Positions 38,239-45,051 of a stretch of 45,051 nucleotides of DNA are shown piece after piece. Every line of letters begins with the position of its first letter. Position 1 is the first letter of the stretch. The position numbers were made by a program, and so were the translations under genes. The stretch lies in NCBI GenBank assembly GCA_044225565.1, contig JBGAIL010000013.1, positions 1 to 45,051 on the forward strand. Reading direction: 5' to 3'. A model generated the notes under the pieces. It had not been told where the DNA came from. It worked only from the letters and a program-made list of their open reading frames with translations, and searched no databases. The DNA comes from CAVXAE01 sp044225565. Its GTDB lineage: Bacteria; Pseudomonadota; Gammaproteobacteria; Steroidobacterales; Steroidobacteraceae.

Positions 38239-40230
38239 TCAGTCCGGCGATTCGGCGTCTGGCTTCGTGGCGGGGGCCGCGCTCACCTGTGAAGCTCGCG
38301 GCATCAGCGGCGCGGTGCCCGGGGGCAGGGGATATTTCAGCTTGCCTTCGGAGTCGAGAAGGTAGGCGTCCATCACCTTGCGCGCAATGGGCGCGGCGCC
38401 GGTGGAGCCGTAGCCGCCGTTCTCCACGAGCACCGCGAGGGCGATCTTGGGTGCTTCGGCGGGCGCGAACGCGACGAACCAGGAGTGGTCGCGAAGCCGC
38501 TCCTGCAGCTTGCTCGCGTCGTATTTCTCGTTCTTCCCGAGGGAGAAGACCTGCGCCGTGCCGGTCTTGCCGGCGATGGTGTAGGTCATGCTCCTGCCGG
38601 CGGTGGCCGCCGCGGTGCCGCGCCCGCGCATGGTGCCGGCCATGCCTTCCATGATCACCTGCCACTGCTGCGGCGTGGCGTTGGTGATCGACTCTTCGTT
38701 CTCGATGGGCGCCACCTTGCGGACGTTGCCGGTGAGCGCATCGCGGAAGCCGGTGACCAGCCTCGGCTTGTAGGAGCGGCCGCGGTTCGCGAGCATGGTG
38801 GTGTAGTGCGCGAGCTGCAGCGGCGTCACCAGGAAGTAGCCCTGGCCGACGCCGAAGTTTATGGTCTCACCGGGATACCACACCTGGTCGGCGGGGCGCG
38901 CGAAGGCGCGGCGCTTCCATTCGCGCGAGGGCAGCAGGCCGGATTTCTCGCCGCCGATGTCGATGCCGGTCGGCTGGCCGAAGCCGAACAGCCCGAGGAA
39001 CGCGGCGATCTGGTCGACGCCGAGCGTATTGGCGAGATCGTAGAAATAGACGTCGCAGGAGCGCGCGATCGCGTCCCGCATGTCCACGGAGCCGTGCCGG
39101 CCGCCTACGCGCGCTTCGCGGGCGATGCGGCTGCTGCCGGGGAGGCGATAGATGCCGGGGCAGAACTTGTGCGTGTCGGCGCCGATGGCGTGATCCACCA
39201 ATCCCGCGAGCGCGAGGCCGGGCTTGATGGTCGAGCCGGAAGGATAGGTGCCCCGCAGCGCCCGGTTGATGAGCGGCAGGTCCGGATCGTCGCGCAGCGC
39301 GGCGTACTCGGCGCGGGTGAGGCCGCGGCCAAAGAGGCTCGGGTCGAACCCCGGCCGGCTCACCAGGGCGATGACGTCTCCGTTGTCCGGGTCCAGCGCG
39401 ACGATGCTGCCGCGCCGGGCACCGAGCTCGCGCTCCGCCACTTCCTGCACGTTGAAGTCGAGCGCGAGGATGAGATCCTCTCCCGGGATCGGCGCCTGGG
39501 TGCGCAGGTCCCGTCCCAGCGCGCCCTGGTGTTGCACGGAGCGGCCCTGCGCGTTGATGAGGATCTCGCGGAAACCATTGGTGCCGTGCAACTGCCCCTC
39601 GAACGCGCTCTCGACGCCGAGCTTGCCGATGAGGGACGTGCCGGCGTACGCATTGCGGTCGATGCTCTTGAGGTCGCTGTCGCTGATGGCGCTCACGTAG
39701 CCGAGCGCGTGCACGCCGAGCTCGCCGTTCGGATAGAAGCGGGTGGCGCGGGTCTTGATGTCGAAGCCCGGGAACTCGAAGCGCCGCACCGCGAAGCGGG
39801 CGATGTCCTCTTCCGACATGCGCAGGCGCACCGGCACGCTGTCGAACTTGCGGTGGGACTTGATGGCGCGCCTGAGGTCGGGAATGTCCTCGTCCTGCAC
39901 GAGCCCCAGGGCCATGAGGCCGTTGAGCTCCCTGTCGAGGTCGGTGACCTGCTCGGGGATCAGCTCGAGCTGGTAGGCGGGCTGGTTCGCGGCCAGGACA
40001 CGCCCGCCGCGGTCGAAGATGAGACCGCGCGCCGCCGGGATGGGCTCGACCTTGACGCGGTTGCCCTGCGCGAGCTCGGTGTAATAGTCGTAGCGCAGCA
40101 CCTGCAGGGTGAACAGGCGGCTGAACAGCACGATGGTGAGCAGGGCGATGACGCAGCCGGCCACGATGGCGCGGGTGTCGAACAGCCGCTGCTCCTGATT
40201 GTGATCCTTGATGCGGACGCCGCGGACCAT
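38239..40230 (-). CDS. mrdA: Penicillin-binding protein 2 (elongation-specific transpeptidase)
   Basis: The 663-aa class B PBP has a cytoplasmic start, one transmembrane helix at about 21-43, a dimerisation domain with AARGLIFDRGGRVLA, and the transpeptidase domain. The active-site motifs are S333-T-I-K336, S391-C-D393 and K555-T-G557. SCD in place of SxN is the form seen in PBP2 proteins. It cross-links the glycan made by RodA for cell elongation. mreD lies upstream, 6 bp away. Confidence 0.97.
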   Translation of the reverse strand: MVRGVRIKDHNQEQRLFDTRAIVAGCVIALLTIVLFSRLFTLQVLRYDYYTELAQGNRVKVEPIPAARGLIFDRGGRVLAANQPAYQLELIPEQVTDLDRELNGLMALGLVQDEDIPDLRRAIKSHRKFDSVPVRLRMSEEDIARFAVRRFEFPGFDIKTRATRFYPNGELGVHALGYVSAISDSDLKSIDRNAYAGTSLIGKLGVESAFEGQLHGTNGFREILINAQGRSVQHQGALGRDLRTQAPIPGEDLILALDFNVQEVAERELGARRGSIVALDPDNGDVIALVSRPGFDPSLFGRGLTRAEYAALRDDPDLPLINRALRGTYPSGSTIKPGLALAGLVDHAIGADTHKFCPGIYRLPGSSRIAREARVGGRHGSVDMRDAIARSCDVYFYDLANTLGVDQIAAFLGLFGFGQPTGIDIGGEKSGLLPSREWKRRAFARPADQVWYPGETINFGVGQGYFLVTPLQLAHYTTMLANRGRSYKPRLVTGFRDALTGNVRKVAPIENEESITNATPQQWQVIMEGMAGTMRGRGTAAATAGRSMTYTIAGKTGTAQVFSLGKNEKYDASKLQERLRDHSWFVAFAPAEAPKIALAVLVENGGYGSTGAAPIARKVMDAYLLDSEGKLKYPLPPGTAPLMPRASQVSAAPATKPDAESPD

Positions 40231-40236
40231 GACGGC

Positions 40237-40716
40237 TCAGCGCGGGTCGTGCGTGCGCTCGAGCAGAGCGGCGAGCGGCGTCCAGAGGATGGCGCCGGCG
40301 ACGATGTGCATCCAGCGCCAGGGGCTCGTGACGGGGTGCCCGCTCCAGCCGTCGATGGAGAACAGCACCGCCTCGTAGAGGATCAGCGCGCCGAGCACCA
40401 TCAGCGACTGCTGGAAGTAAGGCTTGGAGCGGATCTTCTGGTGCTCGCGCACGCCGATATAGGTGATGAGCGAGAGCGCCAGCGCGTGCTGCCCGAGCAC
40501 CGAGCCGGTGAAGATGTCCAGCGCCAGCCCGCTGATGAAGCCCAGCAGCAACCCGCCCGCGCGCGGTGCCGCGATGGACCAGTACATGACGATGAGCACC
40601 AGGAACGGCGGCCGGAACGCGTCGAACGGCTGCGGCAGCGGGAGCGAAGAAAGAATGAGCGCGACGATGGAGCTGGCGAGCACCCGCCCGCGTGGCTCGT
40701 GGATGCGGGCGTTCAT
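40237..40716 (-). CDS. mreD: Rod-shape-determining protein MreD
   Basis: This 159-aa inner-membrane protein (E. coli 162 aa) has about five hydrophobic segments and the family features RPPFLVLIVMYWSIA, GFISGLALDIFTGSVLGQHAL and a C-terminal WRWMHIVAGAILW. It is part of the MreBCD elongation scaffold. The ATG overlaps the mreC stop by 4 bp (ATGA). Confidence 0.95.
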   Translation of the reverse strand: MNARIHEPRGRVLASSIVALILSSLPLPQPFDAFRPPFLVLIVMYWSIAAPRAGGLLLGFISGLALDIFTGSVLGQHALALSLITYIGVREHQKIRSKPYFQQSLMVLGALILYEAVLFSIDGWSGHPVTSPWRWMHIVAGAILWTPLAALLERTHDPR

Positions 40717-41678
40717 CGCGGCGCCTCCGGAGTGGGCGTCGTTGCCGGCTTCTGCGCCGGCGGAGGTACCTGGCGCGGCAGGATGTCCGCGCGGCCGCTC
40801 GGGAGATCGGGCTTGGAAACGTCGACCGGAGAAGCGGGATGGCCGGGCTGGAACCACAGCAGCATCACCTCGCGGTCGCTGTCGATCTGCGCGAGTGGCG
40901 TGGCGCGCACTTGGGCAAGAGGCTGCACCGCGTCACGATGCACTTCCGCCACGCGCGCCACCGGATAGCCTTCGGGGAACACGCCGCCGAGCCCCGACGT
41001 GACGAGCATGTCTCCCTTCTTTATATCTGCATTGCCCGGCAGATAAGGCAGCGCGAGCGCCCCGGTGTTGCCGGCACCTACCGCGATGGTGCGCAGGCCC
41101 GTGCGCTGGATCTGCACGGGTACGGCATGTTCCGGGTCCGTGATCAGGATGACCTCGGTGCTCCAGGGTCCGACGCGGGTGGTCTGCCCCAGCAGCCCGT
41201 TCGAGTCCACCACGGCCTGTGCCTTGAAGACGCTGTTCTGCGTGCCGCGGTTGATGAGGATGCGCTGCCGCAGGCTGTTCACCTCGACGTTCACCACCTC
41301 GGCGACCAGCCATCGCTGCGCGACGGCAGGCAGTGCAGCTTCCAGCCCCCGTAGATTGGCGTTCTCGCGTGCCAATGCTTCGTAGCGGAGCATGCGCAGC
41401 TGCAAGGCACGCTGTTCTTGCCGCAACGCGGCGTTCTCCGCGCGCAGCGAGTCGCGGGTCTCGAAGCTTTCTTCCAGCCAGTGCCAGGCGGCCGACGGCG
41501 AGTTCACCGCCAGCTGGAGCGGATAAGCCGCGCCCTGCATGACGTAGCGCGCATGGTCCAGCCAGCCGCTGCGCTGGTCCAGGAACATGAGCGTGATCGA
41601 CAGGATCGCGTAGAGCGTGAAGCGGAAGCCGGGTGAGGCGCCGCGAGCGGGCAGCGAGCGTTGGGCGCCGAAGGCCAC
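40713..41678 (-). CDS. mreC: Rod-shape-determining protein MreC
   Basis: The 321-aa bitopic protein has a short cytoplasmic start, one transmembrane helix at about 20-36 and a coiled-coil at about 70-112 (LRAENAALRQEQRALQLR). The periplasmic beta domains contain INRGTQNSVFKAQAVVDSNG, GLLGQTTRVGPWSTEVILIT and LVTSGLGGVFPEGYPVA. The C-terminus is proline-rich. The start is GTG at 41678, 10 bp after the mreB stop. Confidence 0.95.
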   Translation of the reverse strand: MAFGAQRSLPARGASPGFRFTLYAILSITLMFLDQRSGWLDHARYVMQGAAYPLQLAVNSPSAAWHWLEESFETRDSLRAENAALRQEQRALQLRMLRYEALARENANLRGLEAALPAVAQRWLVAEVVNVEVNSLRQRILINRGTQNSVFKAQAVVDSNGLLGQTTRVGPWSTEVILITDPEHAVPVQIQRTGLRTIAVGAGNTGALALPYLPGNADIKKGDMLVTSGLGGVFPEGYPVARVAEVHRDAVQPLAQVRATPLAQIDSDREVMLLWFQPGHPASPVDVSKPDLPSGRADILPRQVPPPAQKPATTPTPEAPR

Positions 41679-41688
41679 GCGGCCCGGG

Positions 41689-42732
41689 CTACTCGAGGCC
41701 GAAGTGACCGGGGCCCAGCTCGTCCATCAGCTCGAGGATGCGCCCACCGCCCCGCGCGACGCAGGTGAGCGGGTCGTCCGCGACGACGACGGGAAGGCCA
41801 GTCTCTTCGGTGAGCAGCTTGTCGATGTCCCGCAGCAGCGCGCCGCCGCCGGTGAGGACGATGCCGCGCTCGGCCACGTCGGCGCCGAGCTCGGGAGGGG
41901 TCTGCTCCAGCGCCTGCTTGACGGCGCTGACGATGCTCTGCAGCGGTTCCTGCAGGGCCTCGAGAATCTCGTTGCTGTTCAGCGTGAAGCTGCGGGGCAC
42001 GCCTTCGGAGAGGTTGCGGCCCTTCACCGAGAGCTCGCGCACCTGCTGGCCCGGATAGGCCGAGCCGATCTCGATCTTGATGCGCTCCGCCGTGGCCTCG
42101 CCGATGAGGATGCCGTAGTTGCGGCGCACGTAGTTCATGATGGCTTCGTCGAAGCGGTCGCCGCCGATGCGGGCGGAGTTCGCGTAGACGATGCCGTTGA
42201 GGGAAAGCACGGCGACCTCGGAGGTGCCGCCGCCGATGTCCAGCACCATGGAGCCACGGGCTTCGTTCACCGGCAGGCCGGCGCCGACCGCCGCTGCCAT
42301 GGGCTCGCTGACGATCGCCACGGTGCGGGCGCCGGCGCCTTCGGCGGATTCGCGGATGGCGCGACGCTCCACCTGGGTGGAGCCGAAGGGCACGCACACC
42401 AGCACGCGGGGCGAGGGCTTCAGCATGCGCTGCCCGTGCACCTTGTTGATGAAGAACTGGAGCATCTTCTCCGTGTAGGTGAAGTCGGCGATGACGCCGT
42501 CCTTCATGGGCCTCACGGCATTGATGTGGCCGGGCGTGCGGCCGAGCATGCCCTTGGCCTCGGCGCCCACGGCGACGATGACCTTGCCGCCGCGCGAAGG
42601 CTCGTCCTGCACGGCGACGACCGAGGGCTCGTTGAGCACGATGCCCTTGTCGCGCACGTAGATGAGCGTGTTGGCGGTGCCCAGGTCTATGGATAGATCG
42701 CTGGAGAAATAGCCGCGCAGGCGTTTGAACAT
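41689..42732 (-). CDS. mreB: Actin-like cell-shape protein MreB
   Basis: The 347-aa protein equals E. coli MreB in length. It forms membrane-bound filaments that guide the elongasome. Visible are the N-terminal amphipathic MFKRLRGYFSSDL, the phosphate-1 motif SIDLGTANTLIYV, VLDIGGGTSEVAV (phosphate-2), the GERGIVLTGG-like adenosine motif in ERGIVLTGGGALL, and EPMAAAVGAG. It is the first gene of the cluster mreB-mreC-mreD-mrdA-mrdB-mltB-rlpA-dacA-dat-ybeD. It is divergent from gatC. Confidence 0.98.
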   Translation of the reverse strand: MFKRLRGYFSSDLSIDLGTANTLIYVRDKGIVLNEPSVVAVQDEPSRGGKVIVAVGAEAKGMLGRTPGHINAVRPMKDGVIADFTYTEKMLQFFINKVHGQRMLKPSPRVLVCVPFGSTQVERRAIRESAEGAGARTVAIVSEPMAAAVGAGLPVNEARGSMVLDIGGGTSEVAVLSLNGIVYANSARIGGDRFDEAIMNYVRRNYGILIGEATAERIKIEIGSAYPGQQVRELSVKGRNLSEGVPRSFTLNSNEILEALQEPLQSIVSAVKQALEQTPPELGADVAERGIVLTGGGALLRDIDKLLTEETGLPVVVADDPLTCVARGGGRILELMDELGPGHFGLE

Positions 42733-42782
42733 GCGTGAGACCGGAATTTCAAGCGGCGGGAGCGACCCCGAAAGTGGCGGGT

Positions 42783-42811
42783 AATCTATCAACCATAACG
42801 ACAATCAGCAA
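42783..42811 (-). promoter_or_regulatory. Possible sigma-70 promoter for the mreB operon
   Basis: On the minus strand TTGCTG (42811 to 42806) and TAGATT (42788 to 42783) are separated by 17 bp. They lie in an AT-rich patch of the mreB/gatC divergent gap, placing a start about 43 bp before the mreB ATG. Matches to consensus are only partial. Confidence 0.35.
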
Positions 42812-42826
42812 GGCAAGCTGTATGAT
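42798..42826 (+). promoter_or_regulatory. Possible sigma-70 promoter for the gatCAB operon
   Basis: ACGACA (42798-42803) and TATGAT (42821-42826) with 17-bp spacing lie about 37 bp upstream of the gatC ATG. The -10 matches five of six consensus bases. It overlaps the candidate mreB promoter on the other strand, so the two operons may compete for polymerase. Confidence 0.45.
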
Positions 42827-42862
42827 TTTGCGCTGTTTTTTGCACTACTTCACGAGACTTCC

Positions 42863-43153
42863 ATGGCCCTGACGCGAGAGCAGATCGCGGGCATCGCCCA
42901 TCTGGCGCGCCTCGAGATCAACGAAAAGGAGGTTCCGGCGTATCAGCAGAGCCTCTCCTCCATCCTGGACTTCGTGAGCCAGCTCAATCGTGCGCAGACC
43001 CGTGACGTGGCTCCCATGGCCCACCCCCTGCCGGGCCTGGTGCAGCGCATGCGCAGCGACGAAGTGACGGAAAAAGACGGGCGGGAGCGCTTCCAGGCGA
43101 ATGCGCCGCAGGTCGAGGCCGGGCTGTACATCGTGCCGAAGGTCATCGAGTGA
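42863..43153 (+). CDS. gatC: Asp-tRNA(Asn)/Glu-tRNA(Gln) amidotransferase subunit C
   Basis: The 96-aa subunit stabilises GatA and GatB. It has the family start REQIAGIAHLARLEI, the middle LSSILDFVSQLNRAQT and the end ANAPQVEAGLYIVPKVIE. The stop overlaps the gatA ATG by 1 bp (TGATG). It leads the operon gatC-gatA-gatB. Confidence 0.97.
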   Translation: MALTREQIAGIAHLARLEINEKEVPAYQQSLSSILDFVSQLNRAQTRDVAPMAHPLPGLVQRMRSDEVTEKDGRERFQANAPQVEAGLYIVPKVIE

Positions 43154-44613
43154 TGGGCCTGCACGCACGCACCCTCGCCGAGCTCGCGGCTGGCCTGCGC
43201 GCTCGGGAATTCTCGAGCGTCGAGCTTGCCGAGGCCTGTCTCGGCCGCATCGAGAAGAGCCAGCCCGCGCTGAACGCCTTCATTTCCGTGACGCGGGACA
43301 CAGCCCAGGTCGCGGCCCGCGCGGCGGATGCCGCTCTCGCGGCGGGGCGGGCGGGCCCGCTCACGGGCCTGCCGCTGGTGCACAAGGACATCTTTTGTAC
43401 CGAGGGCCTGCGCACCACCTGCGGCTCGCGCATGCTCGAGAGCTTCATCGCGCCCTACGACGCCACGCTGGTCGCCAAGCTCAAGGCCGCCGGCACCGTG
43501 CTGCTCGGCAAGACGAACATGGACGAGTTCGCCATGGGCTCCTCGAACGAGAACAGCTACTTCGGCCCCGTGCGCAATCCCTGGGACCCCTCGAAAGTGC
43601 CTGGCGGATCCTCGGGAGGCTCGGCCGCTACGGTGGCCGCGCGGCTTGCGCCGGTGGCTACGGCAACGGATACCGGCGGCTCCATCCGCCAGCCCGCTGC
43701 GCTCACGGGTGTGACGGGAATCAAGCCTACATACGGGCGCGTATCCCGCTACGGCATGATCGCGTTCGCCTCGAGCCTCGATCAGGCGGGCGTCATCGCG
43801 GCTAGCGCGGAAGACGCGGCCATGCTGCTCGGCGCCATGGCGGGCTTCGACCCGCTGGACTCCACCAGTGTCGACAAGCCGGTGCCGGACTACGTGGCAG
43901 CTCTTAAGGAGCCGTTGAAGGGCCTGCGCATCGGCCTGCTCAAGGAGTTCTTCGAGACGGGGCTGGACGCGGAAGTGGGCGCCCGCGTGCGCGAAGCGCT
44001 CGCCATCTACGAGAAGCTGGGTGCCACGCTGCGGGAGGTGAGCCTGCCGAACCTGCCCATGTCCGTGCCCGTGTACTACGTGGTGGCGCCAGCGGAATGC
44101 TCCTCGAACCTCGCCCGGTTCGACGGTGTGCGCTACGGCTACCGCTGCGAGAATCCCCGCGACCTCATGGACCTCTACAAGCGCTCGCGCGGCGAAGGCT
44201 TCGGCGCCGAGGTGAAGCGGCGCATCATGACCGGCACCTACGTGCTCTCCGCCGGCTACTACGATGCGTACTATCTGCAGGCGCAGAAGGTGCGGCAGCT
44301 CATCGCCCGCGATTTCGAGCGCGCCTTCCAGGAGGTGGACGTGTTGATGGGTCCGACCACGCCCACGCCGGCCTTCGGCCTGGGTGACAAGACCTCGGAT
44401 CCCGTCACCATGTACCTCAACGACATCTACACCATCGGCGCGAACCTCGCGGGCCTGCCGGCGCTCTCCGCTCCCTGCGGCTTCGTGCAGGGATTGCCGG
44501 TCGGGCTGCAGATCGTGGGGCCGCATTTCGCGGAAGGCCGCATCCTCTGCGCCGCACACGCGCTGCAGCGGGAGACGGACTGGCATCGCCGCATCCCGGA
44601 GGCCTACGCATGA
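43153..44613 (+). CDS. gatA: Asp-tRNA(Asn)/Glu-tRNA(Gln) amidotransferase subunit A
   Basis: The 486-aa amidase releases ammonia from glutamine for transamidation of mischarged tRNA. The amidase-signature catalytic triad is visible as K78 (LVHKDIFC), S153 (GGSSGGSAAT) and S177 (TDTGGSIRQPAA). An alternative GTG start at 43150 would add one residue. The stop overlaps the gatB ATG by 4 bp (ATGA). Presence of GatCAB suggests that Asn-tRNA or Gln-tRNA is made indirectly in this organism. Confidence 0.98.
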   Translation: MGLHARTLAELAAGLRAREFSSVELAEACLGRIEKSQPALNAFISVTRDTAQVAARAADAALAAGRAGPLTGLPLVHKDIFCTEGLRTTCGSRMLESFIAPYDATLVAKLKAAGTVLLGKTNMDEFAMGSSNENSYFGPVRNPWDPSKVPGGSSGGSAATVAARLAPVATATDTGGSIRQPAALTGVTGIKPTYGRVSRYGMIAFASSLDQAGVIAASAEDAAMLLGAMAGFDPLDSTSVDKPVPDYVAALKEPLKGLRIGLLKEFFETGLDAEVGARVREALAIYEKLGATLREVSLPNLPMSVPVYYVVAPAECSSNLARFDGVRYGYRCENPRDLMDLYKRSRGEGFGAEVKRRIMTGTYVLSAGYYDAYYLQAQKVRQLIARDFERAFQEVDVLMGPTTPTPAFGLGDKTSDPVTMYLNDIYTIGANLAGLPALSAPCGFVQGLPVGLQIVGPHFAEGRILCAAHALQRETDWHRRIPEAYA

Positions 44614-45051
44614 GCGCTGCCTGGGAAACCGTCATCGGGCTCGAGATCCACGCGCAGCTCTCGACGCGCTCGAAGCTCTTTTCCGGCTCGGCGGCCGCGT
44701 ACGGCGCCAACCCCAACGTGCAGGCGAACCTCGTGGACCTCGCTTATCCGGGCGTGCTGCCGGTGCTGAACGCCGAAGCCGTGCGCATGGCGGTGAAGTT
44801 CGGCCTGGCCATCGGCGCGCGCGTGGCGCAGCACTCCGTGTTCGCGCGCAAGAACTACTTTTATCCGGACCTGCCGAAGGGCTACCAGATCAGCCAGTAC
44901 GAGCTGCCCATCGTGGCGCAGGGCTTCCTCGACATCGTGCTGGATGACGGTGCGACCAAGCGCATCGGCATCACGCGGGCGCATTTGGAAGAGGATGCGG
45001 GCAAGTCCCTGCACGAAGGGCTGCCGGGCGCCACGGGCATCGATCTGAACC
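44610..45051 (+). CDS. gatB: Asp-tRNA(Asn)/Glu-tRNA(Gln) amidotransferase subunit B, N-terminal part (cut by window edge)
   Basis: The first 147 residues are present. WETVIGLEIHAQLSTRSKLF is the GatB signature start, followed by NLVDLAYPGVLPVLN, ARKNYFYPDLPKGYQISQYE and ITRAHLEEDAGKS, which belong to the kinase-like domain that phosphorylates the mischarged aminoacyl group. Full-length proteins are about 480 aa. It is translationally coupled to gatA. Confidence 0.97.
   Translation, partial: MSAAWETVIGLEIHAQLSTRSKLFSGSAAAYGANPNVQANLVDLAYPGVLPVLNAEAVRMAVKFGLAIGARVAQHSVFARKNYFYPDLPKGYQISQYELPIVAQGFLDIVLDDGATKRIGITRAHLEEDAGKSLHEGLPGATGIDLN

Noticed and set aside
1..45051. CRISPR arrays, tRNA or rRNA genes, insertion sequences, phage genes
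   Set aside because: No regularly spaced repeats, cloverleaf-like genes, transposase motifs or phage structural motifs were seen on either strand.

Overview
This 45 kb window is chromosomal DNA from a high-GC gammaproteobacterium. The protein families and gene orders (lptD-surA-pdxA-rsmA-apaG-apaH, amgK-murU, mreBCD-mrdAB, gatCAB) suggest something near the Xanthomonadales/Nevskiales/Steroidobacterales, but that placement is inference. No rRNA, tRNA, CRISPR array or insertion sequence was found. Most of the window is dense housekeeping sequence, with many 1-4 bp start/stop overlaps.

Layout. 1-6509: a DUF255 thioredoxin-fold protein (minus, cut by the window edge), then rlmI, lgt, thyA, a SET-domain lysine methyltransferase with a histone-like basic tail, kup and folA. 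6575-11074: a DUF533/YebE protein, the kynurenine operon haaO-kynU-kmo on the minus strand, and a small lipoprotein. 11052-17755 (minus): the envelope and ribosome maintenance cluster lptD-surA-pdxA-rsmA-apaG-apaH. 17825-21339 (plus): amgK-murU-lipA-lipB, each overlapping the next. 21340-32989: an accessory island for oxyanion, probably sulfate, uptake. 32990-42732 (minus): the elongasome and cell-wall cluster mreB-mreC-mreD-mrdA-mrdB-mltB-rlpA-dacA-dat-ybeD. 42863-45051 (plus): gatC-gatA-gatB, with gatB cut by the window edge.

The island is the most unusual part. On the plus strand are an OprP/OprO-type porin and three tandem sulfate-binding-protein genes, of which one is intact, one is frame-disrupted and one has lost its 5' part. 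On the minus strand are a CysA ATPase with a C-terminal universal-stress-protein extension, a remnant of cysT joined to cysW, a large membrane histidine kinase that starts 1 bp after cysW, and a PhoB-type response regulator. A Phd/PIN toxin-antitoxin pair lies between. PhoB-box-like CTGTAAC elements occur before the porin, before cysA and before the response regulator. This suggests a self-contained transport system controlled by its own two-component pair.

Caution: between about 23.6 and 34.9 kb several genes carry small indels or internal deletions (sbp copies 1 and 2, cysT, dacA), while genes on both sides are intact. This may be real decay or an assembly problem; the sequence alone cannot settle it.
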